Part shown: piece by piece, positions 44,191 through 55,643 of the stretch | Layout: every line of letters starts with the position of its first letter | How positions within the stretch are numbered: position 1 is the stretch's first letter | Assembly (NCBI RefSeq): GCF_014805625.2 | Contig: NW_023998432.1 | Location: forward strand, 3,233,541-3,297,540 | Reading direction: 5' to 3' | DNA from: Glossina fuscipes | Taxonomy: Eukaryota > Arthropoda > Insecta > Diptera > Glossinidae | Length of the DNA: 64,000 nucleotides | Translations under genes and position numbers: made by a program | Notes under the pieces: model-generated | Databases searched by the model: none | Seen by the model: only the letters and a program-made list of their open reading frames with translations | Told to the model about the DNA's origin: nothing

Positions 44191-45055
44191 CATCCTTTTC
44201 ACTTAGTGGATTATTACCTTTTTTTTGAGGAAATTTGTATTTTGTATAAAAGTTTTATAATTCTTCTATCGTTCAATCACTGCTTCTTGTTCTTCTCGTC
44301 TTCCATATCAAATTGACTATTAACACTTTTTATTGTCATTTTTCTATAGGTTTTAACTCGCCTTTGATTTCGGTTGAATTTCTTAAAAATGTTTGAAATT
44401 GTTTTTTTTTATTTACGTTTTCCGGTTTCTAAGTTTTTTTTTTTTTAAACTGTTCACTAAATAAAATGCTTTAATTTCAATTGTTGTCTATGTTCGGGTT
44501 GATATGTGTTATTTATAAGTTAATAAAACGGGTAAATTAGTTTTTTCTTTTCTCTTAATGCATGTAGATTGAAGTAAACGCATTGATGTTTTATTTTTTT
44601 TCTTTTTATTATTTCTTTTGTTTAAATATATTTTTTCCAGTAATGATGTCAACCAAAAAGGACTTGAAGTTTCACTCAAAATGTTTGGAAATATTTTTGC
44701 ACCACTTTCGCTTTTATTTAACAGCATTTCAACTATGTCTTTGCTAATTAATTATCTACGTGCTTCTCTTCGATTGCTACTCTCTTCTTTTGAGTACCAC
44801 TCACTATGTCGCTATTGATATCTTAGTTTTTTTTGCTTGTTTTTCGCTTTCATTCATTAGTGAAGCGGTTTTCGACCGAATTCGTTGCGGTACTCGCGTT
44901 TACATTATCTCTTATGGGCTATCAAATGCACGGCATTGTTTTTGTTTGGCCGTAGCAAACAATATAATCCGAGTACCTGCCGCGAGATTTTGTTATTTTC
45001 TGTAATTAGTTATTTTTTAATTTTTTTTTTCTATTTGTTCTTTTTTTTTTTGTTA

Positions 45056-45073
45056 GTCCTTGCTTAGGCGCCA
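45056..45073 (-). other. Primer-binding site, tRNA-Lys type, degenerate
   Basis: Minus strand TGGCGCCTAAGCAAGGAC. The 3' 18 nt of tRNA-Lys(UUU) would pair with TGGCGCCCGAACAGGGAC, so 14 of 18 positions agree. It abuts the LTR-like repeat on the correct side for a minus-strand element. Confidence 0.6.
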
Positions 45074-45204
45074 CTAGCGAGGACTGAAGCCCATTCCTGG
45101 TGCTGGGGTAAGCTCAGCGGCTCCAGGCTTCGTTTGAAAAGAATTTTTCTTTTGATGTTTTTTATTTTTAATGATTTCAAGAGCCTTTTACAACTAAAGG
45201 GAAA
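45074..45204 (-). repeat. LTR-like direct repeat, 5' side of Gypsy element
   Basis: Partner of 34,359-34,486 in the same orientation. It is directly followed, on the minus strand, by the tRNA-Lys-type primer site, as a 5' LTR should be. Confidence 0.6.
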
Positions 45205-46030
45205 TGGGTTTTCTCTTTCAAATTCAACACACAAACTGTTGATTGCAATAGTTACGTGATCGAAATGCACAAACAAATGCATTAAACAAATGATCGTTTA
45301 TTTTTTATAATGTTTGTTTATTTATTAACATTGTTTGTTATTAAACAAATATGACTTGTACGGCTTCAAAGTCAAGTTCCTATCGTTTTGAATTTCACTT
45401 ACAATTTGTCCATCCTACTATTCGTTTTCTAATATAAAGCGTACTCTCTCCTCAGCATCGAAAACTCAACTAAACTCGTAGCCTAAACTTAACTCTCGCA
45501 AACTCTCTAAAATATTTCGCAATAATTTGTCGTTGCTATTTGAAATTTGGGAATAGGAATTGTTTTAATCGAATTACTGTCACGATTACCATCGAAAAGT
45601 TGGATACACGAGCTTCGTTCCCAAGCAAGTACAGCTTCTTTGTGTGATTATTGAAAATTGAATATTGATAGCAAAATTAAATTTTTTGCATTTTGTTGTT
45701 GTTATATATATATCACGTGTTGAAGTAGTTGATACATCTAGTATTCTCAAATTAAGATGTCTTTAATTGCAAGTTTAATAACAATTAATTTCAAAAACTA
45801 CCAAACTGACGTTTTATGTTCATGTGTAACATAAATGCGTGTAGCATATAAAACTTCATTTAGCCAAGTCTGTCTTCTAGGATTCCAGAAATATAAAGAT
45901 GCAATATTTTTACCGAAATAAAAATAACTTAGAATTATTAAAGCTTGTGCATTTGCAAAAATTAACAACCTTTACCCCTTTTGGAACTCAGAAAATCTTG
46001 AGATAGACCCAGTTTTTACTCCACCGATTT
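45205..46030. other. AT-rich DNA, nothing recognised
   Basis: AAACAAATG and TTTGTTTATTT phrases alternate near 45,260-45,350. No coding or RNA feature. Confidence 0.45.
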
Positions 46031-46345
46031 ATTCATCTTTTTCTAAATGGATCGAAGCTTGTCTATCCATCTGTTCGCCTGATGTCCCTCCATTTATTAT
46101 TGTTGTCAACCTATAAGTCGAAATTTTCGAGCTATTTTGATTAAATATGGTATACTGACGTGTTTTAGAAAATGATGACGGTATTGAAAATGATTCGGAT
46201 GGGATCTCTTTTTCTACCAGTTTCCATATAACAACTTATCAAAATAGTTATAATATCTCGACCATCTAACTTATTGTAAAAATTTTGCATTGAGTGAACT
46301 AATTTTTTTTAACCCCTTACTATGTAACCGTTTCAAGGGAAACTT
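46030..46345 (+). repeat. Dispersed repeat family D, copy
   Basis: Phrase order 'caacctataa', 'tcgagctattttga', 'attgaaaatga', 'ccatataac' and 'ctatgtaaccgtttc' matches 9,045-9,330. Non-coding. Confidence 0.45.
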
Positions 46346-46489
46346 AATCTATATGTAGTAAAAAACCTAATTTTTAATACTTCTCGATGAACATTCGGTC
46401 ACAATAATAATATAGCATAATTTTACCAAATTTTAACCACGTAGGTCTTTTTTTGCGTTCCTAACCCAAACGTACATAAATAAAAGCAA

Positions 46490-46850
46490 GTAAGAAAATT
46501 ATACTCGGTCATGATCGAATTTTGTATACCCATCACCATTATCCTTTTTTTTTGTAGAATAATTTTGTGGAAATTTATCTTGTGTATCCATCGCAATTTA
46601 TGAGCAACGAGCAATAACGAGCTAAAGAAAAAAAACGTTCACTGTTTTTGTTAGATAGTCGTGTGGGGATTGTAAGGATGTTATTTAAAAAGTTTGGGCC
46701 ATTTTCAAATCGTTTTGCAAGTTTATAGGCGATATCTTCATTTTCGCAATCGAGCGAATGTTTACCACACATACTAAGCAGTTGCCTAGAGGGACAGAAT
46801 GAGCAGAATGAATGAATGAACGGGCAAGCTTAGGTGCACTCCGATTTTGA
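46490..46850 (+). repeat. Palindrome-headed dispersed repeat family B, copy 1
   Basis: It starts AAGTAAGAAAATTATACTCG, then GGTCATGATCGAATTTTGTA and ACCCATCACCATTATC. Further on come 'aaaagtttgggccattttcaaatc', GCAAGTTTATAGGCGATATC and TTCATTTTCGC. The same order occurs at 55,644-55,888. The CGGTCATGACCGAAT-type head is nearly palindromic. After 46,760 the text GCAGTTGCCTAGAGGGACAG to CAAGCTTAGG corresponds to the part found at 59,555-59,605, beyond the CR1 insertion. Confidence 0.65.
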
Positions 46851-47928
46851 TATTGGCTAAGAACTTATATACTTTTTGGGGTTTTTGAAGCTTGCATCTG
46901 CACGTTATGTAAATGTATTTGAAAAAAAAAGAAATTATGACATACTATAGCATTGGGCAGATGTGGTCAACATTCACTATTTTTGTCCAGGTGATACAAC
47001 ATCCCCACAAGAATATACAGTGAAATTTTTGTAGATTTATATTTTGTAGTTACGGAGTAACGGACAAAAAACCAATTTTATATTCCTTTTTTTTATTTTG
47101 GGGTCTGTTTAGTTTAAGTATATATTTTTATTGAATTTTGTATCTGTTTATTTTAAATATATACTTTCATTCAATTTTGTATCCTTCATTTGCACATTCA
47201 AGCTTATGCACTCGTTAACATAACGATGTTCGATTGTTCATGCACTTGCATTTGCATAATCATGTTTCTGTGTTTGTCTGTTTCGGTACAACTGACCATA
47301 GACAACAATACCGCTGATTACATACCAGACCTTGAAGTGTGTCGTCGTTGTTTATATTAATTTGCTTATGTTGTATTTTTGTGACACACTCCCAGCTATT
47401 CATATTCTGGAGTAAACTAATGCAAAAATGCAAGTGCATAATTTTATATATTTGTTTATTGCAGTACGTAGGAGAATAATTCTGAGTTAGTTTATAACAA
47501 TTGTATATTCCATGTTTTTACCAATAAAACCGTGTCATTGTCATAGCTCACATTGATCGCTGTGTTACCTTTCTTGTTTCTCCCAGTTCAAGTGCTGGAA
47601 GAAACAACCCAAATCAGTTAGTACGACCTGATGAAACGTTTGGTCGAATCATACCAACTAATTAAGTATTGTAATCGTTAGTCAAGACTCCAAAACGCCA
47701 TTGACCATTTTATTCACGACAGGGTCTCTGAGGTGTCCTTCTGAGCTTTGCAAACGTTTTGACAAAATGAACATACCCGTCATCCTTCGCTGATGGCTAG
47801 AAAAATATTAAGTTTTATATGACAGTCGCAAAGCTGGGAAAAAAAATTATTGCCATTAACTGTCTTGTAATTGTTCAAAGAGAGCAGTGTAAGAACCCCA
47901 TTATAAAAATATTACAGAAATAAAGGCG
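46851..47928. other. AT-rich DNA, nothing recognised
   Basis: A short near-duplication occurs near 47,100-47,180 (TTTAAGTATATATTTTTATTG versus TTTAAATATATACTTTCATTC, given in part). No coding or RNA feature. Confidence 0.45.
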
Positions 47929-47995
47929 ATCCAAATTTTTGATATGCCTTAAAGAATACCGAAACTAAAAAGAAAACCTAATTACGATATCATGG
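47929..47995 (+). repeat. Fragment of the foldback element arm
   Basis: CCAAATTTTTGATATGCCTT, then AAAGAATACCGAAACTAAAA, AGAAAACCTAATTACG and ATCATGGAT follow the outer part of the arm at 17,361-17,435 in order, with substitutions. No hairpin partner is seen near it, so it is a broken relic. Confidence 0.6.
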
Positions 47996-48562
47996 ATCTG
48001 TTGTGACCAATGTATGCACCACCCTCCACACTCAAAAAATCTTAAGCAAGTTGTTGATCAAGAGGGAACAGATATAAGTAAAATAATCTACAACCCGCGT
48101 AAAGAAATTGCCATTTCCATTAGCTTTAATGAGTTTTAATGGCTCAAAATTTAATTTTTGTTAGCATAATAATGAAATTATCCAAAAAAAAAAAACACTT
48201 TAAAACAGTCGTCTCTGATATTTTTTATTTAAAAAAATATATATTGGCTGATATTCGCAAAGACATCTGTATCCTACTGAAAACATCTCCAGACCAGCAA
48301 TTTCCAGAAGTCGAACTTGCAATCAATCGATCCGTAGTCAGACGCATTTGCCATTGAGTCACAGAACCACGCTAGAAGTTATAAAATAGTTGGTCAACTT
48401 ATACATTTTGAAACAGTAAATATTTGAATAAAATGATGTTTTCGATTTACATAAATCACAGTGAATGAATGCCCGACTTTATGTTTTAGTAAAGCGTGAC
48501 GCGTTATCCGCCGTTTGATTTTTGTTATTTTCTATATTTGTTGAAATAATAAATATATACAT
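47996..48562. other. AT-rich DNA, nothing recognised
   Basis: The frame 48,139-48,357 has no motif. Nothing else seen. Confidence 0.45.
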
Positions 48563-48943
48563 TGTTACGAAAATCCAAATTCTTGTTAATTTCAGCTAAG
48601 TAATTTTCCCTAATAATAAATTCCCTAAATAAGGAAAAACCAAATGCACATTCGCAGGCGCGTCATGCAGATGCCGGCCGATGAAAACGATTAGAAGAAA
48701 AGTAGGCTGGAATTAAAAATAAAACCATAAATTTAGGTATAGTAACATGCTTGTAAATATGTATATAAATAGAACATTTGTGGAAGGGAGAGTTAGTCGG
48801 GCAAGAACATGGAAGTTGAGAATACGGCTAAAATAAGTTGTGAATAATCCTACATTTAAGGAACATAATTGTAAATAAATGATCCTACTGTTAAGGTATA
48901 TAATTGTAAATAAAAGAACTTTGAAGTGTCCTTCTTTTGAACA
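48563..48943 (+). mobile_element. Possible solo LTR
   Basis: It starts TGTTACGAAAATCC, a common Gypsy LTR start, and can be ended at TTTTGAACA, giving a TG...CA unit of 381 bp. Inside are a GC-richer block near 48,650-48,680, a TATA-like ATGTATATAAATAGAAC near 48,757, and two TTGTAAATAAA-type poly(A) signals near 48,870 and 48,905. The order promoter then poly(A) fits an LTR. No target duplication was found with these edges and no second copy is in the window. Confidence 0.45.
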
Positions 48944-50820
48944 AAATATCGACGGTCTAGTGATACGGATTTTATCTTAGAAAAACGAATTTCATAACAT
49001 TATATTACAATATAGCAAAGACGCAAATCTATGGGAACATACTCAGCCTTTTAGCCATGACTAAGACGTAAGCTATGCACGGTGAATTAACTTTATGCCA
49101 CAATCTCTTTCAACTTCGATCGCCATATAATCATTTATTCAAAGCATTAGTGTACCTCAAGGCCTTACAAGTAAAAAATTGGACGTTCATTTTCTTAAAA
49201 ACAAAAACAAAGTCATTAAACCACATATTTTTGCAACTTACAAAAAAAGTTCTTTCGTAATATATTTCATGCTTACATAATCCGTTCTTTAGGCAAGATG
49301 CAAACTTTCACAGGGCATAAATAAACAAATGTGTACATTCCATTTACTTGACGTATGGTGCAGGTTTGCACAATTCCGCTAATTCGTACATAGTGTCTCT
49401 CATACTTGCACTTGCTAACTGGCGTTAAATGCAAAACAATATTATTTTCAGCAAATTCAGTAAATATATTGAAATTCGTATTTGTTGGTTACGGGCAATT
49501 TTAATGCGGCTTATCTGCACAGAATATAAGATGCATTTGTCGTTTATTTAGAACAAACCTTTTAATACTCATTAAATTTTCATGGTTGCTTTTCAACAGC
49601 AAGTACGCGTGTCCCTATCGAAGAATATATGCTTTATTAATAATAAATATGAGGAAACGCTATAGGTAGTGACGCCGAATGCAGAGTAAAGCCTGTTGGC
49701 TTTTGAAAAAGTGTCGAAAGATATAGTCTTCTAACGCTAATCAAGATTTTATTATTGACAACAGGAAATTCTTTCTCAACATTTGCTTTTGTCATTGTAA
49801 CATTCTCGAGCCGGACCATATAAAGGCGAGAAGGCTAATATTCCGCTAGAATAACATGACCATGCTCTTTGCTGCTACGAATGGCCCCGGGCATCCATAT
49901 GTTCCTAAGTTCCTAAGAGTAGTAGCTAATTATTAGGATAATGTTTGATGTTCTTATTTGTTTTTTGATGGGTTAGTAGATGCATTAAAAAAAAGGCGGA
50001 AAGGAGTTCTTCGCTCGTTAAACTTATTTTTGGCAGCCTAACGAAATAGTATCAGGCAATTTATTGTAGACAACCGACACTTATTACAAAAACCATTTTA
50101 GTCATGGTGCAAGGACTACCACTCCCAACTAACTAATTTCAACGATTAACATTTGTCGTTCTTTATTGCTATTTGGGGAGTGTTGCGAAGCGTAATTTTT
50201 ATTGTGTAATCTAAGAGATAGTATTGAAATTTACTACAACCTAGCCCCCAGAGGTTGCAATTTGTGTAATTTAACACTATCAAATAAATTAACTCAATGA
50301 GAAAGAGTGAAATAATCAAAAAAGTATTTTAAATTATGGCACGTATTTCCAATACATATAATATATTAGTATAACATGCATTACATTTCTTTCCTATGCA
50401 TGCCCGTCATGACGCAACCTGCTCGTGTACCGATCCCTCAAGTTTTCATGGAGGACTTTAGTACTCGACATTTCTCAAAACCAGTCCATTTGTGGCATGT
50501 AACCATGCTAAGCGTGATTCCTCGATCGTAAAAAATAAGCTACCGAATTATGCTCTGTGAAACTTTCATTCAAATGATGAATTATTGATTTACAAGGTGC
50601 ATCTTAAGAACAAGCTCGGCAGCAATATTTCTTTGTTATGTTTTCAACGGACACCTACATAATTCCCATTCTATCCACACTTGACAATTTCGCTTCCTTA
50701 TGGGAGCTACGAAAATAATGCTCCGAATATTTTTCCCACACACTTCTACCACGAAGAACACTAGAAGCGGTTAAATGGATTCTACTCTCCAGACATAGCA
50801 AGTCTTGGCGGTTTGTGTTA
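48944..50820. other. AT-rich DNA, nothing recognised
   Basis: No recognisable coding, RNA or repeat feature. Confidence 0.45.
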
Positions 50821-50821
50821 T

Positions 50822-50833
50822 TATAACGAAGTA
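50822..50833. repeat. 12-bp target-site duplication of SINE (3' side)
   Basis: TATAACGAAGTA, identical to 51,012-51,023. Confidence 0.85.
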
Positions 50834-51011
50834 TTATTATTATTATTATTAATTTCACCAGAGAAATAAATTCTAAGACTAAAACTCTTAAAAGCACTAG
50901 CATCTAAGGCTATCGGCTTTTTATTAAAAACTCTACCGCGCTTGAAATTCGAACCCACGACCATTGACTTGCTAGTCGAGATTCCTCGCCTTCGACTACT
51001 CAGGCGGATTA
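50834..51011 (-). mobile_element. tRNA-derived SINE with I-like LINE tail, 178 bp
   Basis: On the minus strand it begins with a tRNA-like head: CCGCCTGAGTAGTCGAAGGC, GGAATCTCGACTAGC and GGTCGTGGGTTCGAATTTC, where GGTTCGAATTT is a good B box. A short body follows (GCGCGGTAGAG). The 3' part is related to the LINE at 19.6 kb: AAAGCCGATAGCC, GATGCTAGTGCTTTT, TTTAGTCTTAGAATT and terminal AATAATAATAATAAT. Exact 12-bp repeats flank it. The head plus LINE-like tail is the classic architecture of a SINE transcribed by RNA polymerase III and mobilised by a partner LINE. It does not encode protein. The A box is weak. Confidence 0.85.
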
Positions 51012-51023
51012 TATAACGAAGTA
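51012..51023. repeat. 12-bp target-site duplication of SINE (5' side)
   Basis: TATAACGAAGTA, partner of 50,822-50,833. Confidence 0.85.
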
Positions 51024-52019
51024 AAAAAATGCAATTTATTTATTATTTTCAACTTAAATTTAATTCCTTACGTAATTGATTGTTTCACTCGAAGTTAAAT
51101 ATTTTTTTGTTAATAATATTTGGGGTACTATTATTATTATTATTATTATTTATAGCACATCAAGTTACGTTAAGAGATCTTCATTGCTGACTTTTGGTGC
51201 AGACTTCGATGTCAACAACGCACTCCACTCATTAAAAAATTCAGTAAAATCCCAAATTAATGTGAGAAAGGTTAACACATAAGCAACAGCAACATTGTTA
51301 ATGAAAGAAATATTAATCAAAAAACGCTTTTAAATAATTCGCATAAATCTAGATATACAAACACAAAGAAGCTCAACGTATGGTTTCCAGATGAAGTGTC
51401 AATATAAAATCGGATTGACTGAATTTCTGTCAGCAAACTGATACTGCAACTTAACAAAATTGATCCAAAAGAAGCCTATAGTTTAGTTTTTGGCCCAGAT
51501 ATTACAATGACGGGCTAAAGCCCAAAAATGCCATAAAGTCATTATGTACTTAATTTAAGGAGATAATAATGTAATAAAAAAATGTCAATAAAACTCCGGC
51601 TATTTTGCGCCCGACTTTTTCACATTTACTGCACATATAAAATTATACGCAAATATGAAAATAGTATATTATAATAACGAATACTTTCATGTGGCCTCCA
51701 TGCACCAGAGCTACCGGGTAAGTCCCACAATAAAGTGATAAAATTCCTCTTTTTAAATATAGATTGCATTTAATATACAAGTTTATATATATAAATATTT
51801 TATGAGTCGAATAAATTCCCTGCATGCACTTGGGTGTTTGATTGTGTGTGTGTCCGTCTGCCCGCGAATGCGAATAAGATAACGCTCTGATAGCTTCATG
51901 CCCAGAGTACTTGACCTCCCTCTATAATTTTTTAATTGAGAATAAAGGAAATGAAATAAATAGTGTTCTAATTTTACAGGAAATTTCCTTTCTTCTTCAC
52001 CGATTTTCAAAAAAAAAAA
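51024..52019. other. AT-rich DNA with an ATT microsatellite
   Basis: An (ATT)n run at about 51,130-51,151 could be the tail of another TAA-ending insertion on the minus strand, but no LINE or SINE sequence adjoins it. Nothing else recognised. Confidence 0.45.
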
Positions 52020-52945
52020 CAAGTAAGAATGCTGTATACAAGCCCTTCATTCGACACCTTACGCCACTTCGGCTAAATGATAACATACCAAAAGCTATAC
52101 ATTATTTTTACGTAAACATATAATTTTTATAAAAATCCTCATATTGAAGAATACTCATAATCTTAACTAACGTGATTCAAATTTAACAAGCTTAATTTGC
52201 TAGTCCAAGATTTAATTATTTTCCGGTTGTCCTTTCGTCATAATGAACCAAAAATTAGACTTTGTCGCCGTAAAAGGACCCGATTTTATGAGAGCTCCTA
52301 CATATGGTGCGGTCTAAAAAATATACCTCCATGATTCACATTCTCTATGATTAATTTATTAAGGATCAATTTTCATCATAAAATATTAAAAATTTTATTT
52401 TTTTGCCACACAAAGGCTTCTTTTTCATTAGAACCCCTGTAAGGAGTCTGAGCCAAAACCTGCTTTTGGTGTTTTAAATTTTTCAAGATAAATTTTAATT
52501 TTTATTGTGAACGAATTTTCACCGAGAAATATTGAAATTTGTGCCTCTTTATAATATGAAGATTTTGTTGTCGTCGAACCAAAGCTTTCACATCAATTTA
52601 GAATTTCGAAATACTATAACTAAGCGAATTTCGTCACGAAATTTTAAAAATTATATAGTTTGGTCAAAAAAGTGCTCCGACCCGAACCATTTTCAATACC
52701 ATTCGTCCTTGAAGTGACGTATCAAATTTCATCAAAAAATCTCAAAAATTGCGATTTGCGGCTTAAACACAAATTTACATGGGCAAACGTCAGACGGACG
52801 CACAAGAAAACAGGCTTGAAAGCTTAAAGACTGACTGAATCACAATAAAAAGTGGGTTTATTTTAAATCTTTCTGCGTCTTACTTACGTCCGCATAAATT
52901 TAATATATCCGGGACCACAAGTGGCGTAGGATGTAATTAATAAAG
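52020..52945 (+). repeat. Dispersed repeat family A, long copy 1
   Basis: It begins AACAAGTAAGAATGCTGTAT with a CACTTCGGCTAAATG phrase, has 'ttttcatcataaaatattaaaa' in the middle, then 'aaaaaagtgctccgacccgaacc', 'gtatcaaatttcatcaaaaaatctc', 'gcgatttgcggctt', ACATGGGCAAACGTCAGACG, 'aaaagtgggttta', 'ttctgcgtc' and ends near GACCACAAGTGGCGTAGGAT. The same order is in 54,378-55,070. No open frame. It may be a non-autonomous transposon; I could not define inverted termini. Confidence 0.65.
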
Positions 52946-53460
52946 AAATTTATTTTTTTATATATGTATCAAAATTGTTGCTGGCTTAATAGCCCATGTG
53001 TCGATTGTATGAACGTAGTAATCTATTCATTTTAGGAACTTCACGAAATGTTATCTGCGACTAGCTTTAATTACTAATTCGCTCAAATCGTTGATATAAT
53101 TTAAGAAGACACGAAAACACATTAGATCAACAAACCCGTACACAAGCATATTATTGTTGTATATTGTTGTTCGTCAAAACTTTTAACATGTAATGGATAT
53201 TCAATAATCAATACCTTTTGAATGTACCACTAGATTATTATATATTAATCCTCAAATATTCACAGATTTTTGGTCAACTCATCCAATGTAAACATAAAGT
53301 TCAAATTTTTCTTAGAATTCTTTTAGAGACATAAATTTCTAGTAATTCCAGAAATCCTGATCTTATTTATTATCTACATCTGCATTTCAATCAATAGAAA
53401 CCATAATCATGGGGTACGTGACCTGCTTTTAAATATTGTGAAAATCTTAAGCATTTAATT
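52946..53460. other. AT-rich DNA, nothing recognised
   Basis: A short TATTGTTGTATATTGTTGTTC duplication (in part) lies near 53,150-53,172. No gene. Confidence 0.45.
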
Positions 53461-53464
53461 TGTA

Positions 53465-53770
53465 AGCGCGTTTTTGTACCCATCCCTGAAGAGTAAGTTT
53501 GCGATGTCGATAAGAAAGCTTCAGAAACCCCACAAAGAATCCTTGATCAGCATCAAATCCTAAATCGATTTAAGCATGTCCACCTGTCCGCCTGCCCGAA
53601 TGTGTTAAGTTGATTGTAAACATTCTCCTGGCCGCAAAAATGAAACTATCGACTTCAGATTGGACACAAATGTTAAAAGCTCTTGCACGCAGGTTGGTAT
53701 TGAAAATGGGCCAAATCGGTAGAAGGCCAGGTCTACAGCACCACGTAAACTCATAAACTATAGCAAATAA
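53465..53770 (+). repeat. Dispersed repeat family C, copy 2
   Basis: AAGCTTCAGAAACC, 'ccttgatcagcatcaaatcct', CGATTTAAGCATGTCCACC, 'ttgattgtaaacattctcctgg', CGCAAAAATGAAACTATCG and GTTGGTATTGAAAATGGGCC follow the order of copy 1 at 11,515-11,790. Non-coding. Confidence 0.6.
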
Positions 53771-54377
53771 ATGCACAAAAATTTCAACGCATTTTCTATG
53801 GGTAATGTTGTAGTATCTCTATAAAATAGAAAAAATCATGATGTCCTTTTTTCTCGTTGTCTTTAAAACTCGGAATGCTCCTATATCCGTCCGTTCATCT
53901 CTGCATCTGTTAGACTACCCAGCTATGTAGTATCTGTTGAAATGGTCTCATCGCATCCAAATTTCCTGTATGCGTTTAGGATATCAAAATAGTATTTCCC
54001 GTCAATTTTTGTCGAAAATTGTTAACAATGACAAGCTTTTCATATAACCATTTACGTGGAATACAATCTTGAAAGACTGTGGTGTCAAACTTTCATCGTT
54101 TCCCGATTTAGTTCTCTTTGACATATGTGTATGCTTAGACTTAAAACTCAGTCTGCCTTACTATTCACTAATCCATTGCCCTTTTTATTGACTACCGTAC
54201 CGGGCTGCCACAATAATATATTATAATATTAATGCTTTATAATTCGAGAGACGGTTAATTTGTTCTAATTAACTAATTAATTAAATACTTGCCATAGTTA
54301 ATTCCTGAAAATATGTAGAGACTTTTAAGGAGTTTTCAGTTTCTTAATTCTATACATAAAATGGTATAATTAAAACA
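53771..54377. other. AT-rich DNA, nothing recognised
   Basis: Short steps such as CCGTCCGTTCATCTC near 53,890 look like the variable part of dispersed repeats. No gene. Confidence 0.45.
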
Positions 54378-55070
54378 GGTAAGAACATTATAGAAGGGCC
54401 AGGCCGACTATTAGATGCCCTACACCATTTCGCCTAATACAGTTATTCACTCTTTATTTTCATGCAAAGGCATACTTTTCATGCCTGCATACATGCGGTG
54501 GTATCTGAAAAATAGACCTACGTGGCCTAAATTCGGTATGGTAAACTTCTTCGTAAATTTACTATTATAAACTAACTTTCATCATAATATATTAAAAAAT
54601 ATAGTTTTTTACTGCATAAAGATTCACTTTCCCTGGAAGGTTTATATAAGAGAGGATTAAAAAAATTTCCCAGTCAAATCAAGTTTTTCATACCAATTTA
54701 CAACGGTCAAATACTATCACAGAGCAAGTTTTTCCGAAAAATTTCGAAAATTGAAAAGCTTTTCAACATTTCCAAATAGAGCGTTATATGGGGAGTGTTC
54801 GAAAAAGTGCCCGATTCAAACCGTTTTCAATAGCGTTCTTGCATCAAAACACGTCAGTATACCAAATTTCATCCAAATATCTCATAAATTGCGATTTGTA
54901 GCTTGAACAAAAATTTACATGGACAAGCATCAAACGAACAGGAATAGAATCATTTCCTGAATCGATCGGTGTGATAAAAGGTGGGTCTACTTTAAGGCCT
55001 TCTGCGTGGTACATACGTTCGCACATACTTAATATACCCTGTATCACAAGGGATGTGGAATATAAATACT
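54378..55070 (+). repeat. Dispersed repeat family A, long copy 2
   Basis: It starts GTAAGAACATTATAGAAGGG, CCAGGCCGACTATTAGATGC and CCTACACCATTTCGCC, and ends ATATACCCTGTATCACAAGG. The interior phrases match copy 1 (52,020-52,945) in the same order. The right-hand 270 bp is also found, more decayed, at 2.7, 25.1 and 30.5 kb. Confidence 0.65.
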
Positions 55071-55269
55071 CTTTTTCTATTGAGCAGTAACATTGCGTGT
55101 CAATTCTTTCATGTCTATGAATTATTTGGCATAAAAGTTATTTAACACTTTCAAGCGCTATATTAAGTTTCTCTTATTATTCGCTTCAATTTTTTTATTT
55201 GTTTATTTATATAAACTACACAATTAATTTTGTAACATGTAAAACTAGGATGATCAGAAAAAAATGGGG

Positions 55270-55455
55270 AAAAAGCAAGAGATAAGGAGTGTCCGCAGGC
55301 TACTTATGCTCTTTGTATGCAAAGCTGGTAAGTCTTATACTTTTGCCGATTGACTGTTCACTATAATTACCACCAAGTGAGGTTTGCTGCACTGGAATTT
55401 AAATACGCGAACACCGACGTCGAGATTCTTATCCACTCAGCTATGCGGCAGCCAC
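55270..55455 (-). mobile_element. tRNA-derived SINE, decayed
   Basis: On the minus strand the head reads CCGCATAGCTGAGTGGATAA; TAGCTGAGTGG (55,443-55,433) is a good A box. AGAATCTCGACGTCGG and a damaged B-box region (TGTTCGCG) follow. The next phrase, CAGTGCAGCAAACC, is shared with the copy at 3.2 kb. AGAATCTCGAC is shared with the SINE head at 50.9 kb (GGAATCTCGAC), so the three heads are related. The 3' end was not determined. Confidence 0.55.
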
Positions 55456-55643
55456 AACGATGTACTCTACTTCTAATAACTGATGAAAACACTTGCAGGC
55501 GAAACATTTATACAATTTATGACATTTAATCCATCAAAAGTGCTCTACATATTTCCCTTTAGAATGCTACTTTAACAATACGGTTGAAAGTTCTAATAAA
55601 AGGATGAACATTTTTTCAGTTATGCCGGATGTCATTTTACAAA

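Larger units (their letters stand above)
34359..45204 (-). mobile_element. Degenerate Ty3/Gypsy element, probably split by an insertion
   Basis: LTR-like direct repeats lie at both ends, and the primer-binding site is next to the right one. Gag and pol fragments on the minus strand occupy 37,440-34,475. The right-hand part (45,055-43,700) carries the leader and possibly the gag start. The middle (about 37,560-43,700) contains a plus-strand gag and protease unit and repeats of different character. The simplest reading is one minus-strand Gypsy element interrupted by a second, plus-strand element. This explains why two gag regions point away from each other at 37.3 and 37.9 kb. The insertion edges are not resolved. 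Confidence 0.55.

Noticed and set aside
51130..51151. (ATT)n run as another I-like LINE tail
   Set aside because: No LINE or SINE sequence adjoins it and no flanking duplication was seen; a plain microsatellite is as likely.
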